A DNA stretch of 45,522 nucleotides, taken from a virus. How positions within the stretch are numbered: position 1 is the first letter of the stretch; every line of letters starts with the position of its first letter. Made by a program: the position numbers and the translations under genes. Below are positions 25,736 to 32,228 of this stretch, in pieces. The notes beneath the pieces are model-generated. The model saw only the letters and a list, made by a program, of their open reading frames with translations, searched no databases and had not been told where the DNA came from. The stretch lies in the IMG/VR virus record IMGVR_UViG_3300042906_001821, positions 1 through 45,522 of that record; one strand, given 5' to 3'.

Positions 25736-26215
25736 CTACGGCCGGCTCTCGGAGGGGGTGATGAGGGCGACGAAGACGTGCATTGGGATTTGGCGGTTGC
25801 GGAGCAGCTCGCTGAGGATGAATTTGGTTGGCTGATCGGGGCCGTCGGCCTCTTGGTTGGAGGGTCTCCAGTTGGGGAAGGGAAGGAAGTCCTCGGGCTT
25901 TGATTTGGGTGCGGCGCGCTTGGAGTTGGAGAAGCCGTGAGCAACCTGCAGCACGAGGTTGGTCAGGCGCGCTGAGGTGATTGCGTTGATGTTCGCCTGG
26001 GCTTTTTCCTGATCGTCGAGCTCGCGCAAGACCCAGCGCACCGTGCTAATTGGGGTGCGTAGGAAACGCTCCGCAGGGAAGTCTGCTCCGAGGGCGGAAG
26101 TGCGGAGGCGCACGTAGATCGCATCCCAGTTGGTGATCGGGGAGCGGAGGTGCGCCTCGGCCTCGGCTAGGACTTCTTCCGGGGTGGGCTGAACTCGGGT
26201 TCGGCCTCCGAATCG
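25736..26215 (-). CDS. Tail assembly chaperone, -1 frameshift extension (gpT-like)
   Basis: Open frame that continues the upstream chaperone after a -1 slip at GGGAAAC. From 26215 it reads RFGGRTRVQPTPEEVLAEAE, AHLRSPITNWDAIYVRLRTS and onward to PSESRP, with no independent ATG near its beginning; the first internal start is a GTG at 26113 that would cut a continuous protein-like sequence. The frameshifted product would be about 326 residues. In lambda and most siphophages such G/GT proteins hold the tape measure before tube assembly. It directly precedes the tape measure gene. Confidence 0.8.
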   Translation of the reverse strand, partial: RFGGRTRVQPTPEEVLAEAEAHLRSPITNWDAIYVRLRTSALGADFPAERFLRTPISTVRWVLRELDDQEKAQANINAITSARLTNLVLQVAHGFSNSKRAAPKSKPEDFLPFPNWRPSNQEADGPDQPTKFILSELLRNRQIPMHVFVALITPSESRP

Positions 26216-26715
26216 TTTCCCGCGTCAGGCTCCGGCCAGCCATCGCGCTCCCAGAGAATCAGGGAGAACACGTCTTCCATGACTTTGGTTGGCATGGCTT
26301 CGGTGTCGTCCTCGCTCCAATCGGGGAGCTTGGACCAGTCGTCGGCGCCTGGGAGCTTGGCTTCTCCGCGGTAGCGCATGAACAGGGTCACGAAGGCGAC
26401 CTGCTGGGCGACAGCTCCGATGGTGTCTTTCTGGAGCTCTTCGAGGTCGCTGGCGTAGTCGTAGAGGAGGTCTTGATTGGCTTCTTCGCCGGCCTGGCTG
26501 AGGAGGTCGACGGCTTCTTTGGTGCTAATTCCTTTGTCTTTTGCGATGCGTTGTGCGAGTTTGATCGAACGGAAGGTGGATTTGGACTGCTTCCGTGAGA
26601 TTTCCTCGATACCCTTTGCTTCGCCAGGCACAAGATCGTTGTAGATCGGGAAGCGGAAGGGGCCGATCTCGTGGTACTTCTCAGGGGAGAAGAGAAGGCT
26701 GGCGTATTTCGACAT
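26167..26715 (-). CDS. Tail assembly chaperone (gpG-like)
   Basis: A 182-residue mainly helical acidic protein (KYASLLFSPEKYHEIGPFRF, then GISTKEAVDLLSQAGEEANQ and VAFVTLFMRYRGEAK). It carries a GGGAAAC slippery site 15 codons before its stop and an overlapping -1 frame. Position between major tail protein and tape measure, size, and the frameshift together identify it as the short form of the tail assembly chaperone. It binds the tape measure and the tail tube subunit during assembly and is not part of the virion in known systems. Confidence 0.82.
   Translation of the reverse strand: MSKYASLLFSPEKYHEIGPFRFPIYNDLVPGEAKGIEEISRKQSKSTFRSIKLAQRIAKDKGISTKEAVDLLSQAGEEANQDLLYDYASDLEELQKDTIGAVAQQVAFVTLFMRYRGEAKLPGADDWSKLPDWSEDDTEAMPTKVMEDVFSLILWERDGWPEPDAGNDSEAEPEFSPPRKKS
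26215..26221 (-). promoter_or_regulatory. -1 ribosomal frameshift slippery site GGGAAAC
   Basis: On the minus strand the heptamer G GGA AAC is in the correct phase (XXXYYYZ with codons GGA and AAC in the zero frame). Slipping back one base gives GGG AAA and enters the frame that stays open to 25736. It sits in the short window between a TGA in the -1 frame just upstream and the TAG of the zero frame. Lambda uses the closely related GGGAAAG at the same gene junction. Confidence 0.85.
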
Positions 26716-26749
26716 AGCGGCGGGTGTGCTGAACCAATTGTACCGCCGA

Positions 26750-26766
26750 TATCCGCTCAGCGTATA
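26750..26766. promoter_or_regulatory. 17-bp near-palindrome TATCCGCTCAGCGTATA
   Basis: The arms TATCCGCT and AGCGTATA flank a single C with one mismatch. The site lies in the 68-base gap between the chaperone start (26715, minus) and the nuclease start (26784, plus), so it could regulate either gene. It matches the palindrome at 27425 and the half-site at 14583. The consensus is TATACGCTNAGCGTATA. Confidence 0.35.
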
Positions 26767-26783
26767 GAGTTGGCGCTGTAGGG

Positions 26784-27326
26784 ATGTGCTGTGTGGAAAT
26801 CTGGAAGCCTATCCCGGAGTGGGGAGACCTCTACCAGGCTTCCTCTCACGGGCGAATCAAGTCTGAAGATCGTGTCAGCACATACGTTCAGGGGTTCAGC
26901 TCTGTCACACGATGCCGAAAAGGTGTCATCTTGAAGCCCATCAAGATGACAACGGGCTACTGGGGCGTGATCCTTTGCCGAGAAGGTACGAGATGCTATG
27001 TCGCTGTCCACAAGCTTGTCACAGCAACGTTTTATGGCCAAAGGCCCTGCGGCCTTGTCACCCGTCACCTAGACGGAGATGTCGACAACAACAGGCTTGA
27101 GAACCTCGTCTACGGCACCGCTCAAGAGAATGCCGACGACAGGCAAAAGCATGGACGAACTTGTCGAGGCGAGCAGCACCCACGAGCTGTGCTTAATGAT
27201 TTTCAGGTTGATGAGCTGAGACGCTTATACGCCGAGACCCAGGCCACAACTCGGGTGCTAGCCCAGCACTTCGGGGTGTCAAGCGTGCGTGTGTCGCAGC
27301 TGCTGAGAGGAGGGAGCCGCCCTTAA
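26784..27326 (+). CDS. NUMOD4/HNH homing-type endonuclease
   Basis: A 180-residue protein on the strand opposite to its neighbours. Residues 7-30 (WKPIPEWGDLYQASSHGRIK) are a NUMOD4 motif. Residues 70-118 carry the HNH core: VHKLV with H76, RHLDGD with H95, NNRLENLVYGTAQEN with N103 and N107. A C-terminal helix-turn-helix (about 156-175, LAQHFGVSSVRVSQLLRG) would add DNA-binding specificity. It is a free-standing mobile nuclease inserted between the tail chaperone and a small gene, and ends flush against that gene's stop (27327). It likely spreads by cutting phages lacking it. Confidence 0.88.
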   Translation: MCCVEIWKPIPEWGDLYQASSHGRIKSEDRVSTYVQGFSSVTRCRKGVILKPIKMTTGYWGVILCREGTRCYVAVHKLVTATFYGQRPCGLVTRHLDGDVDNNRLENLVYGTAQENADDRQKHGRTCRGEQHPRAVLNDFQVDELRRLYAETQATTRVLAQHFGVSSVRVSQLLRGGSRP

Positions 27327-27560
27327 TTACTCATCGCAGAGGGGGAGGTCTACTTCCCAGGCTCGTGTTGCGTCCGGGAGGTTGAGCAGCTCAAGGGGAA
27401 GTTCTACGTCCAGACTAGCGTCGTTATACGCTAGGCGTATATGCTGTGAGGGGATCAGGGGCTCCAGGTACAGGGCACCACAGTGGAGCGTGGAGCCCTC
27501 TACCCGGCAGTTCACTGCGTAGACCGTGTTGATCGGGTTGAGAAGGAGATCGTGGTGCAT
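27327..27560 (-). CDS. Small protein between major tail protein and chaperone
   Basis: A 77-residue protein starting MHHDLLLNPINTVYAVNCRV; this ATG lies just downstream of the terminator at 27570, whereas a longer reading would run through the terminator and the major tail gene. The sequence looks like a small beta domain (LHCGALYLEPLIPSQHIRLA, LDVELPLELL) with an acidic C-terminus. No ribosome site is obvious. It might be a tail-assembly or regulatory protein; the family is not recognised. Confidence 0.55.
   Translation of the reverse strand: MHHDLLLNPINTVYAVNCRVEGSTLHCGALYLEPLIPSQHIRLAYNDASLDVELPLELLNLPDATRAWEVDLPLCDE
27425..27441. promoter_or_regulatory. 17-bp near-palindrome TATACGCTAGGCGTATA
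   Basis: The arms TATACGCT and GGCGTATA around a central A differ from perfect symmetry by one base. It lies inside the coding sequence of the 77-residue gene, about 100 bases beyond the end of the plus-strand nuclease. With the site at 26750 it flanks that nuclease gene. Confidence 0.35.
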
Positions 27561-27569
27561 GACGGCATG

Positions 27570-27594
27570 AAAAAGGCCCCGGAGTTCGGGGCCT
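27570..27594 (-). terminator. Intrinsic terminator after the major tail protein
   Basis: On the minus strand AGGCCCCG-AACTC-CGGGGCCT forms an 8-bp GC-rich stem with a 5-base loop, followed directly by TTTT and CATG. It begins about 25 bases beyond the stop of the major tail gene. It is the clearest intrinsic terminator in the window and would reduce read-through into the chaperone genes. Confidence 0.85.
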
Positions 27595-27618
27595 GGAGGT
27601 AAAGAACCGCGCTCGGGA

Positions 27619-28629
27619 TCAGGCGGTGCGGAAGGTGGTGGTGAAGCCCTGCAGCGGACGCTTGATGCCAGAGGCAGAAGCGTTGCCGTTGGCGTCCACA
27701 GCCTGGGTGATGGCGCCGTCGGCGACACGCAGGCGGTAGATGGTGGCGGCCGAGAGGTTCGCGCTCGGGTTGATGGTCACCACGTTGCTGGCCAGGGTGA
27801 CAGCAGCGTCGACCTTGGCACCGGTGGAGGCCACTTCCAGGCGGAAGCCGCTGCCATCGGTCTGGCCGAGGGCCAGTTGGGTCAGGGCGGCAGTGCCGTC
27901 GGAGGTGTAGGTCACGGTCAGGTCGTTGCCCACCACCACAGCCGAAGCGTTGTCGGCAGGGACCACGGCGTAGCGGCGGGTGCCGCTGGAGGGTGCGGTG
28001 AACAAGAGGCTGGACTGGACGCCGCCGAAGCTGATCGGGGTGGAGCCACCGTCGTAGCGGCCGAAGACGGGGCGGGCGCGGGACATGAGGTCGAAGGTGA
28101 TCTCGGTGAGACCTTCGGCGTTCATGGACTCCTGGTAGTTCTGGATCACCGCGTTGAAGCCGGTGAAGTCGTAGATGTAGTTACCGGAGGAGCCGTTGGC
28201 CTGGCCCAGTTCCTTCAGGAATTCGATGTAGATCTCGAAGTCCTTGTTGTAGCGGGCTTTCTGGATGAGGTTGAAGCCCTCGTCGTAGTTGCCGCGGAAG
28301 GTGGGGCAGTTTTGGCCGGCGGGGATTTCGGCGTCCTTCAGGAAGTAGGCGGTCACCGATGCCTGCACGGAGGAACCGGTGATGACGCTGTCCATCCAAC
28401 CGTCGTCACCGAGGAGACGGAACTCCTGGTTGTTGTCGTTGATCTGGAAGCTGGTCTGGGTGATGCCCTGCAGTTCGACGTAGCTGGAGCCGGCGTCGAG
28501 GGTGGGCAGGGTGATCATGCCGGCGGCGTCGCGGGAAGCGAAGTAGCGGCAGGGGGGTGTCAGGTCCACGGCACGGACGATGGTCCGGTGAGCCTTGTGG
28601 AACGACAGCCCGATGGCGTAGTCGGCCAT
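27619..28629 (-). CDS. Major tail tube protein with C-terminal Ig-like domain
   Basis: A 336-residue protein. Residues 1-225 look like a tail tube subunit (ITLPTLDAGSSYVELQGITQ, then TSFQINDNNQEFRLLGDDGW and LTEITFDLMSRARPVFGRYD). Residues about 240-333 look like a bacterial Ig-like domain (VVVGNDLTVTYTSDGTAALT, VTINPSANLSAATIYRLRVA, then DGAITQAVDANGN), as decorates the outside of several siphophage tails. A strong AAGGAG site lies 11 bases ahead of the ATG, and the gene is closed by a terminator, as expected for a highly expressed gene. Confidence 0.8.
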   Translation of the reverse strand: MADYAIGLSFHKAHRTIVRAVDLTPPCRYFASRDAAGMITLPTLDAGSSYVELQGITQTSFQINDNNQEFRLLGDDGWMDSVITGSSVQASVTAYFLKDAEIPAGQNCPTFRGNYDEGFNLIQKARYNKDFEIYIEFLKELGQANGSSGNYIYDFTGFNAVIQNYQESMNAEGLTEITFDLMSRARPVFGRYDGGSTPISFGGVQSSLLFTAPSSGTRRYAVVPADNASAVVVGNDLTVTYTSDGTAALTQLALGQTDGSGFRLEVASTGAKVDAAVTLASNVVTINPSANLSAATIYRLRVADGAITQAVDANGNASASGIKRPLQGFTTTFRTA

Positions 28630-28641
28630 TGTGGTGACTCC

Positions 28642-29115
28642 TTAAGGGATCGGGGGGTTCAGAACGGCTCCGCGGATGCGGGCCGTGAGGGCCTCGAAGG
28701 TGACCTCGGTCCGGGCCATGTACGTGACTTGGTCCCGTGGGAAGGCGCGGGCCAGACGGCGGCTGATGTCCAGCAGCGAGACCGGCATTCGGGTGCCTTC
28801 CTTGGTGCCGTAGTTCGTGAAGCGGACCGTCCAGGTCTCGAAGGACAGGACTCCGCTCATCGAGCCGGGGCTGGTGATCTCGGGAACGTCCTCGATGACG
28901 CACTCGATGCCGGTGATCGCCCAGTTGGAGGGGACCATCGTGGCGCCGGCGACGTAGACCGCAGGGACGCGGCTGGTATCGGGGAGCGTGTAGTACCCAG
29001 GCCAGGCGGTGTACGCCTTGAGGGTGGAGCCGTCGTCCTCGAAGAGATCGAGGATGTGGCGCTCAAGGGTGCTCCGAAGAGCAGTAACCGGGGGGCAGTG
29101 GGTCGAGATCGTCAT
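28642..29115 (-). CDS. Tail terminator / completion protein
   Basis: A 157-residue protein immediately before the major tail protein. Its N-terminal helix (LRSTLERHILDLFEDDGSTL), beta-rich middle (AVYVAGATMVPSNWAITGIE, LSFETWTVRFTNYGTKEG) and final helix (ISRRLARAFPRDQ) match the plan of tail-terminator proteins (lambda gpU-like). Location after the HK97 gp10-like protein and before the tube protein supports this. It would stop tube growth and bind the head neck. Assignment is by context and pattern. Confidence 0.6.
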   Translation of the reverse strand: MTISTHCPPVTALRSTLERHILDLFEDDGSTLKAYTAWPGYYTLPDTSRVPAVYVAGATMVPSNWAITGIECVIEDVPEITSPGSMSGVLSFETWTVRFTNYGTKEGTRMPVSLLDISRRLARAFPRDQVTYMARTEVTFEALTARIRGAVLNPPIP

Positions 29116-29486
29116 TGCTGCTTCTCCAAGGCAGAGCGCAGCAGTTGGCCGAACTTGGAGGCGGCTCCCTCAAGGGGGGCTTTGGTCCAGGGGCGGCCCG
29201 GGAAGCGCATGCCGGTGGTGGATACGCCGCCCTCGTGGACTTGTTGGGCGTAGTCGACCGGCCAGGTGAAGGTGACGGAACCGTCGGAGTTGACGGTGCG
29301 CGTCTGGCTGGCGCGGAGACGGCCGGTGTCCACGATGTCCCGCACTTGGGGCGGGGTGGGGTACTCCCATTTCACGGAGGAGATCTCCTCGGAGAAGCGG
29401 GCGTCGAGCCAGGTGCCGAGCTCGCGGACCGCTTGGGCGGTGGCAAGTTCGAGGGCTTGGCTGAGTTGCGGTTGGGGGCGGGCCAT
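29112..29486 (-). CDS. HK97 gp10-like neck protein
   Basis: A 124-residue protein with a long N-terminal helix (LSQALELATAQAVRELGTWL), then RASQTRTVNSDGSVTFTWPV, and the typical YAQQVHEGGVSTTGMRFPGRPWTK region in which a HEGG-type turn and PGRPW precede a closing helix (PLEGAASKFGQLLRSALEK). This is the organisation of HK97 gp10-like proteins, which form part of the head-tail neck. It overlaps both neighbours (ATGA and TAATG). Confidence 0.7.
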   Translation of the reverse strand: MARPQPQLSQALELATAQAVRELGTWLDARFSEEISSVKWEYPTPPQVRDIVDTGRLRASQTRTVNSDGSVTFTWPVDYAQQVHEGGVSTTGMRFPGRPWTKAPLEGAASKFGQLLRSALEKQQ

Positions 29487-29884
29487 TAGGTCGGTCCCCC
29501 CACAACGCGGAAGGTGCCTTCGATGGATTGGCGCAGGTCACGCCGGTGGGCGCTGTCCATCGCCAGGTCGAAGATGAGCTCGAAGCGCCCTCGGTAGCCG
29601 TTGATCACACAGTCGGCTTGGGAGCCGTTGGTGATGCGGGGATCGAGGATCGCGGGGCTCAGTAGACGGCCTCGGCAGGAGTAGGTGGTGGAGTCGACTC
29701 CGCTTTCGGGCTTCCAGCTGGGGGCTTGGAGGGTGAAGGCGGCGAGGTACTCCAGGGTCTCGGTGGTCTGGATGGCGTTGCCGGTGGCGGGATCCGTCGT
29801 GGCAAACCCCGTGCCAACTTCGAAGGCCAGCTGGGCGTTACCCCAGGGGGCGTAGTTGGCGAGGGTGGATGCCGGGATGGCCAT
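29486..29884 (-). CDS. Head-tail joining region protein
   Basis: A 132-residue protein of no family I can name. It is mainly beta-like: LAFEVGTGFATTDPATGNAI, TETLEYLAAFTLQAPSWKPE and RITNGSQADCVINGYRGRFE. Its C-terminus (LRQSIEGTFRVVGGPT) is typical of small head-completion proteins. Its place between the gp6-like adaptor and the gp10-like protein suggests a head closure (stopper) role comparable to lambda gpFII or SPP1 gp16. This is inferred from gene order. Confidence 0.55.
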   Translation of the reverse strand: MAIPASTLANYAPWGNAQLAFEVGTGFATTDPATGNAIQTTETLEYLAAFTLQAPSWKPESGVDSTTYSCRGRLLSPAILDPRITNGSQADCVINGYRGRFELIFDLAMDSAHRRDLRQSIEGTFRVVGGPT

Positions 29885-29887
29885 GGC

Positions 29888-30196
29888 TCACCAGGCGAAA
29901 CCGCTGAGGGGAAGGCTGTTTTGGAGCCTTTGGTACTCCTGGCCGTAGAGGGTCGACTCGATCAGGCTCCCGCTGGGGGAGCCGGATGCAGTGCCGACTT
30001 GGAGGCCGATTTGGATGGTGCGTGAAGCCAAGAGGTGGGCGGCCAGGTAGCTGACGGCCTCGGTGTGGGTGGTGCCCCAGGTGGTCGCAGGAGTGGTGCG
30101 ACCGGCCTCGGCCAACGCGCCTTCGATCACCGAGAGCGATTGCTCGCCGAACTCGGGGAAGCGGAGGAGAAATGCGTTGGCGGAGGGGACAGCCAT
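29888..30196 (-). CDS. Head-tail adaptor, DUF4054-like
   Basis: A 102-residue mostly helical protein: FLLRFPEFGEQSLSVIEGAL with the FPEF signature, then TTWGTTHTEAVSYLAAHLLA with the AxxYLAAHLLA helix. This matches DUF4054-type connector proteins (HK97 gp6-like) that sit on the portal. It follows the small gene at 30196 with a one-base overlap (TAATG) and begins the neck block, which fits. Confidence 0.75.
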   Translation of the reverse strand: MAVPSANAFLLRFPEFGEQSLSVIEGALAEAGRTTPATTWGTTHTEAVSYLAAHLLASRTIQIGLQVGTASGSPSGSLIESTLYGQEYQRLQNSLPLSGFAW

Positions 30197-30609
30197 TAGC
30201 CGTTGCCTTCAGTGATGGCGCTGATGCGCTTGGCAATCGCGTTCTTCACCCGGATGCGGGACTCTTTGGCGTCCCACCGACGGAGCTGCTCCAGGTCGAA
30301 GCTGTCCTCAATCAGGCTCATGGCCTGGGTGATGGGCATGTCGGCGATGGAGTCGCTGGCTTCGCGTGGAGCAGCTTTGGTTTCCGTCGGCTCCTCGGTC
30401 TCGATGCGCAGGGCGCCGAGGGAGAGGAGGTTTTTGACCACGTCGTAGTCCTTGATCTGGTTCCAGATGTGCTCGGGGAAGTCACGGGTGACGCCTGAGT
30501 TGACCTGGATGTGATCGGAGAGACCGCCGCCACCGACGAACGAGAAGCCGATGGAACACTCCTTGTCCATCGGGGGGTTTTCGAGCTCGGGGCGGTAAAC
30601 GATGATCAT
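30196..30609 (-). CDS. Small conserved protein after the capsid gene
   Basis: A 137-residue protein starting MIIVYRPELENPPMDKECSI. This ATG was chosen because it follows the stem-loop at 30630-30652; a reading from 30663 would include the stem. Segments include IGFSFVGGGGLSDHIQVNSG, RDFPEHIWNQIKDYDVVKNL and a basic helical C-terminus (RRWDAKESRIRVKNAIAKRI). It may be a head-assembly or decoration partner. I recognise no domain. Confidence 0.6.
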   Translation of the reverse strand: MIIVYRPELENPPMDKECSIGFSFVGGGGLSDHIQVNSGVTRDFPEHIWNQIKDYDVVKNLLSLGALRIETEEPTETKAAPREASDSIADMPITQAMSLIEDSFDLEQLRRWDAKESRIRVKNAIAKRISAITEGNG

Positions 30610-30629
30610 GACTGGGTGAAGATGATGTG

Positions 30630-30652
30630 CCATCCCATTCTGTCTGGGATGG
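30630..30652 (-). other. Stem-loop downstream of the major capsid gene
   Basis: CCATCCCA and TGGGATGG form a perfect 8-bp stem with a 7-base loop, 15 bases beyond the capsid stop on the minus strand. No T tract follows, so it is not a standard terminator. It may slow decay of capsid mRNA from the 3' side or reduce expression of the following genes. Confidence 0.6.
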
Positions 30653-30666
30653 AAAAGGCGCAAAGA

Positions 30667-31584
30667 TTACGCCTTTTCAAGCACCATGGCGCTCTTGGGG
30701 TAGTAGAGCGCGAGGCCACCGATTCGGGCGTGGGCAGCCACGCTGAACTCGAGGGCTTGGCGGAGGGGAGGCAGGAACTCCAGGGGCTGGGGGATGTGCA
30801 GCTGCAGCTTGTCGGGGCTGCGGTCGTACACCACCACGCGGTCCTTGGAGAGGGCGCCGCTGGACTTGCTGGCTTCCAGCTCGTTGATCGGCTCGATGGA
30901 GCTGATCATCGGGTTGGTGCGCAGGAAGAACTCCATCACCGTGGTGTCCGAGGTGGTCGAACGGGGGGTGGTGGAGATGATGCGGTACACGTTGTAGGGC
31001 ACCAGCATCGTGTTGGGCATCTCCTTCATGTTGGAGTTCTGCACGAGGCGGGTGGGCGCTTCGTTCAGGAGCTCCAGCATTTCGTCGGTGGTCACGCCAG
31101 CCGTGTCGAACCACTTGTTCGGCACGGTCTTGTCGACCTGATCGTTGTTGAAGAAGCCCTTCATGCCGGAGGCGGAGTCGCCGAAGTAGGCGATCTCTTG
31201 CACCTTCTCCTCGTAGGCGCGGCGCACGGCGTTGGCACGGCGCTGCTCCAGGTTCATGCCGGGCACCATGGCGGCGGCACGGGTTTCCTGGATGGTGTAG
31301 GCGAAGGAGCCACCGATGCTGCGAACCGGCAGGGTGACTTCCTTGCGGAGCACGTCAGCGCGGGGCAGATCTTGGGCTTTGTCACCAATCACCTTCATCG
31401 AGCCTTGCTTGTCGAAGACGCGATAGGTGAAGGAGTCAGCACCGTTCCCGACCTCGGAGGAGAGGGGGATCAGCTGGCTGTACTTGATGTCGGCGTACTC
31501 GACCTCGAAGGTGCGAGCAAGGATGGTTTCCAGCTCGCGAGCGAGGAAAACGCCGACCTCGTCGTTACGGATTTCAGTGGTCAT
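30667..31584 (-). CDS. Major capsid protein
   Basis: A 305-residue HK97-fold-type capsid protein, by position after protease and cement protein and by size. Sequence marks include VGVFLARELETILARTFEVE, SFTYRVFDKQGSMKVIG, SIGGSFAYTIQETRAAAMVP, NNDQVDKTVPNKWFDTAG and a final QPLEFLPPLRQALEFSVAAH then RIGGLALYYPKSA. It resembles the DUF2184 capsid family. The start MTTEIRNDEV at 31584 with GGAG 12 bases ahead is preferred over one at 31605 that overlaps the upstream gene. Confidence 0.85.
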   Translation of the reverse strand: MTTEIRNDEVGVFLARELETILARTFEVEYADIKYSQLIPLSSEVGNGADSFTYRVFDKQGSMKVIGDKAQDLPRADVLRKEVTLPVRSIGGSFAYTIQETRAAAMVPGMNLEQRRANAVRRAYEEKVQEIAYFGDSASGMKGFFNNDQVDKTVPNKWFDTAGVTTDEMLELLNEAPTRLVQNSNMKEMPNTMLVPYNVYRIISTTPRSTTSDTTVMEFFLRTNPMISSIEPINELEASKSSGALSKDRVVVYDRSPDKLQLHIPQPLEFLPPLRQALEFSVAAHARIGGLALYYPKSAMVLEKA

Positions 31585-31601
31585 GGCAGGAAGCTCCGTG
31601 A

Positions 31602-32216
31602 TCAAGCGTCGGCGGAGTAGGTCATGCCGGGGATGTCAATCTCCAGCAGGACCAGGCCGGCAGCCGAGGTTTCAGACAGCCAGCGAGCACCTGCGGTGAT
31701 CTCGACGGTCTTGTTGGCAACGGCGGTTTTGGTGAAGCGACCCAGGAAGGCGCCGGCGACGGTGCCGCTGTGGTCAGCTTTGAAGAAACGCACGGCATCA
31801 CCGAGGGCGATGGCGGCGGTGGAGTACACCCACACAACACCTTTGGAGACCACGTTTACGGTCTCTTTGTCGGGGTAGCCGTAGCGGCCGTCGCTGTACA
31901 CCGGGGTGGGTACCGGGGTGTAGCTGGAGCCGAGGCTGGCGCCCTCGAGGACCTGAGAGCTGACGGCCATGCCCTGGATCAGGGTGGTGCCGGTCGCGAT
32001 CTCAACGGCCAGGGGGTCGTTGCTGGTGGGGGTGTTGTCGGTGGCAACCAGAACGCCGTAGGGGAGGGCGGCGCCGGATTGGTTGCGGTAGCTGCGGCAG
32101 ACGTAAGCCTGCAGGTCAGCCAGCATGCCCTCGTGACCCTTGATCAGGGAGAGGGGGTAGCTGCCTTGAGCCCCGGAGGGGTTCGCGACAGTGGTGGCGG
32201 TGAAAGTAACGGCCAT
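31602..32216 (-). CDS. Capsid cement / decoration protein
   Basis: A 204-residue protein between protease and capsid, the usual place for a decoration protein. GAALPYGVLVATDNTPTSND, ATGTTLIQGMAVSSQVLEGA and GVVWVYSTAAIALGDAVRFF correspond to the repeated beta layout of structural cement proteins of the gp24 type (related to DUF2190), where a pattern of 'G..V....G....G.A' recurs. It likely binds the outer capsid to stabilise it. Confidence 0.7.
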   Translation of the reverse strand: MAVTFTATTVANPSGAQGSYPLSLIKGHEGMLADLQAYVCRSYRNQSGAALPYGVLVATDNTPTSNDPLAVEIATGTTLIQGMAVSSQVLEGASLGSSYTPVPTPVYSDGRYGYPDKETVNVVSKGVVWVYSTAAIALGDAVRFFKADHSGTVAGAFLGRFTKTAVANKTVEITAGARWLSETSAAGLVLLEIDIPGMTYSADA

Positions 32217-32228
32217 GGAAGGTGCTCC

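Noticed and set aside
24896-25903. Plus-strand frame opposite the tape measure start
   Set aside because: Antisense to the tape measure and the chaperone end; composition is that of a mirror frame.
26170-26200. CGGAAGAAG near the chaperone stop as the frameshift site
   Set aside because: It does not fit X XXY YYZ in the zero frame, whereas GGGAAAC at 26215-26221 does and lies in the permitted interval.
27877-29253. Long plus-strand open frame opposite major tail and neck genes
   Set aside because: It crosses three well-supported minus-strand genes and shows no family features.
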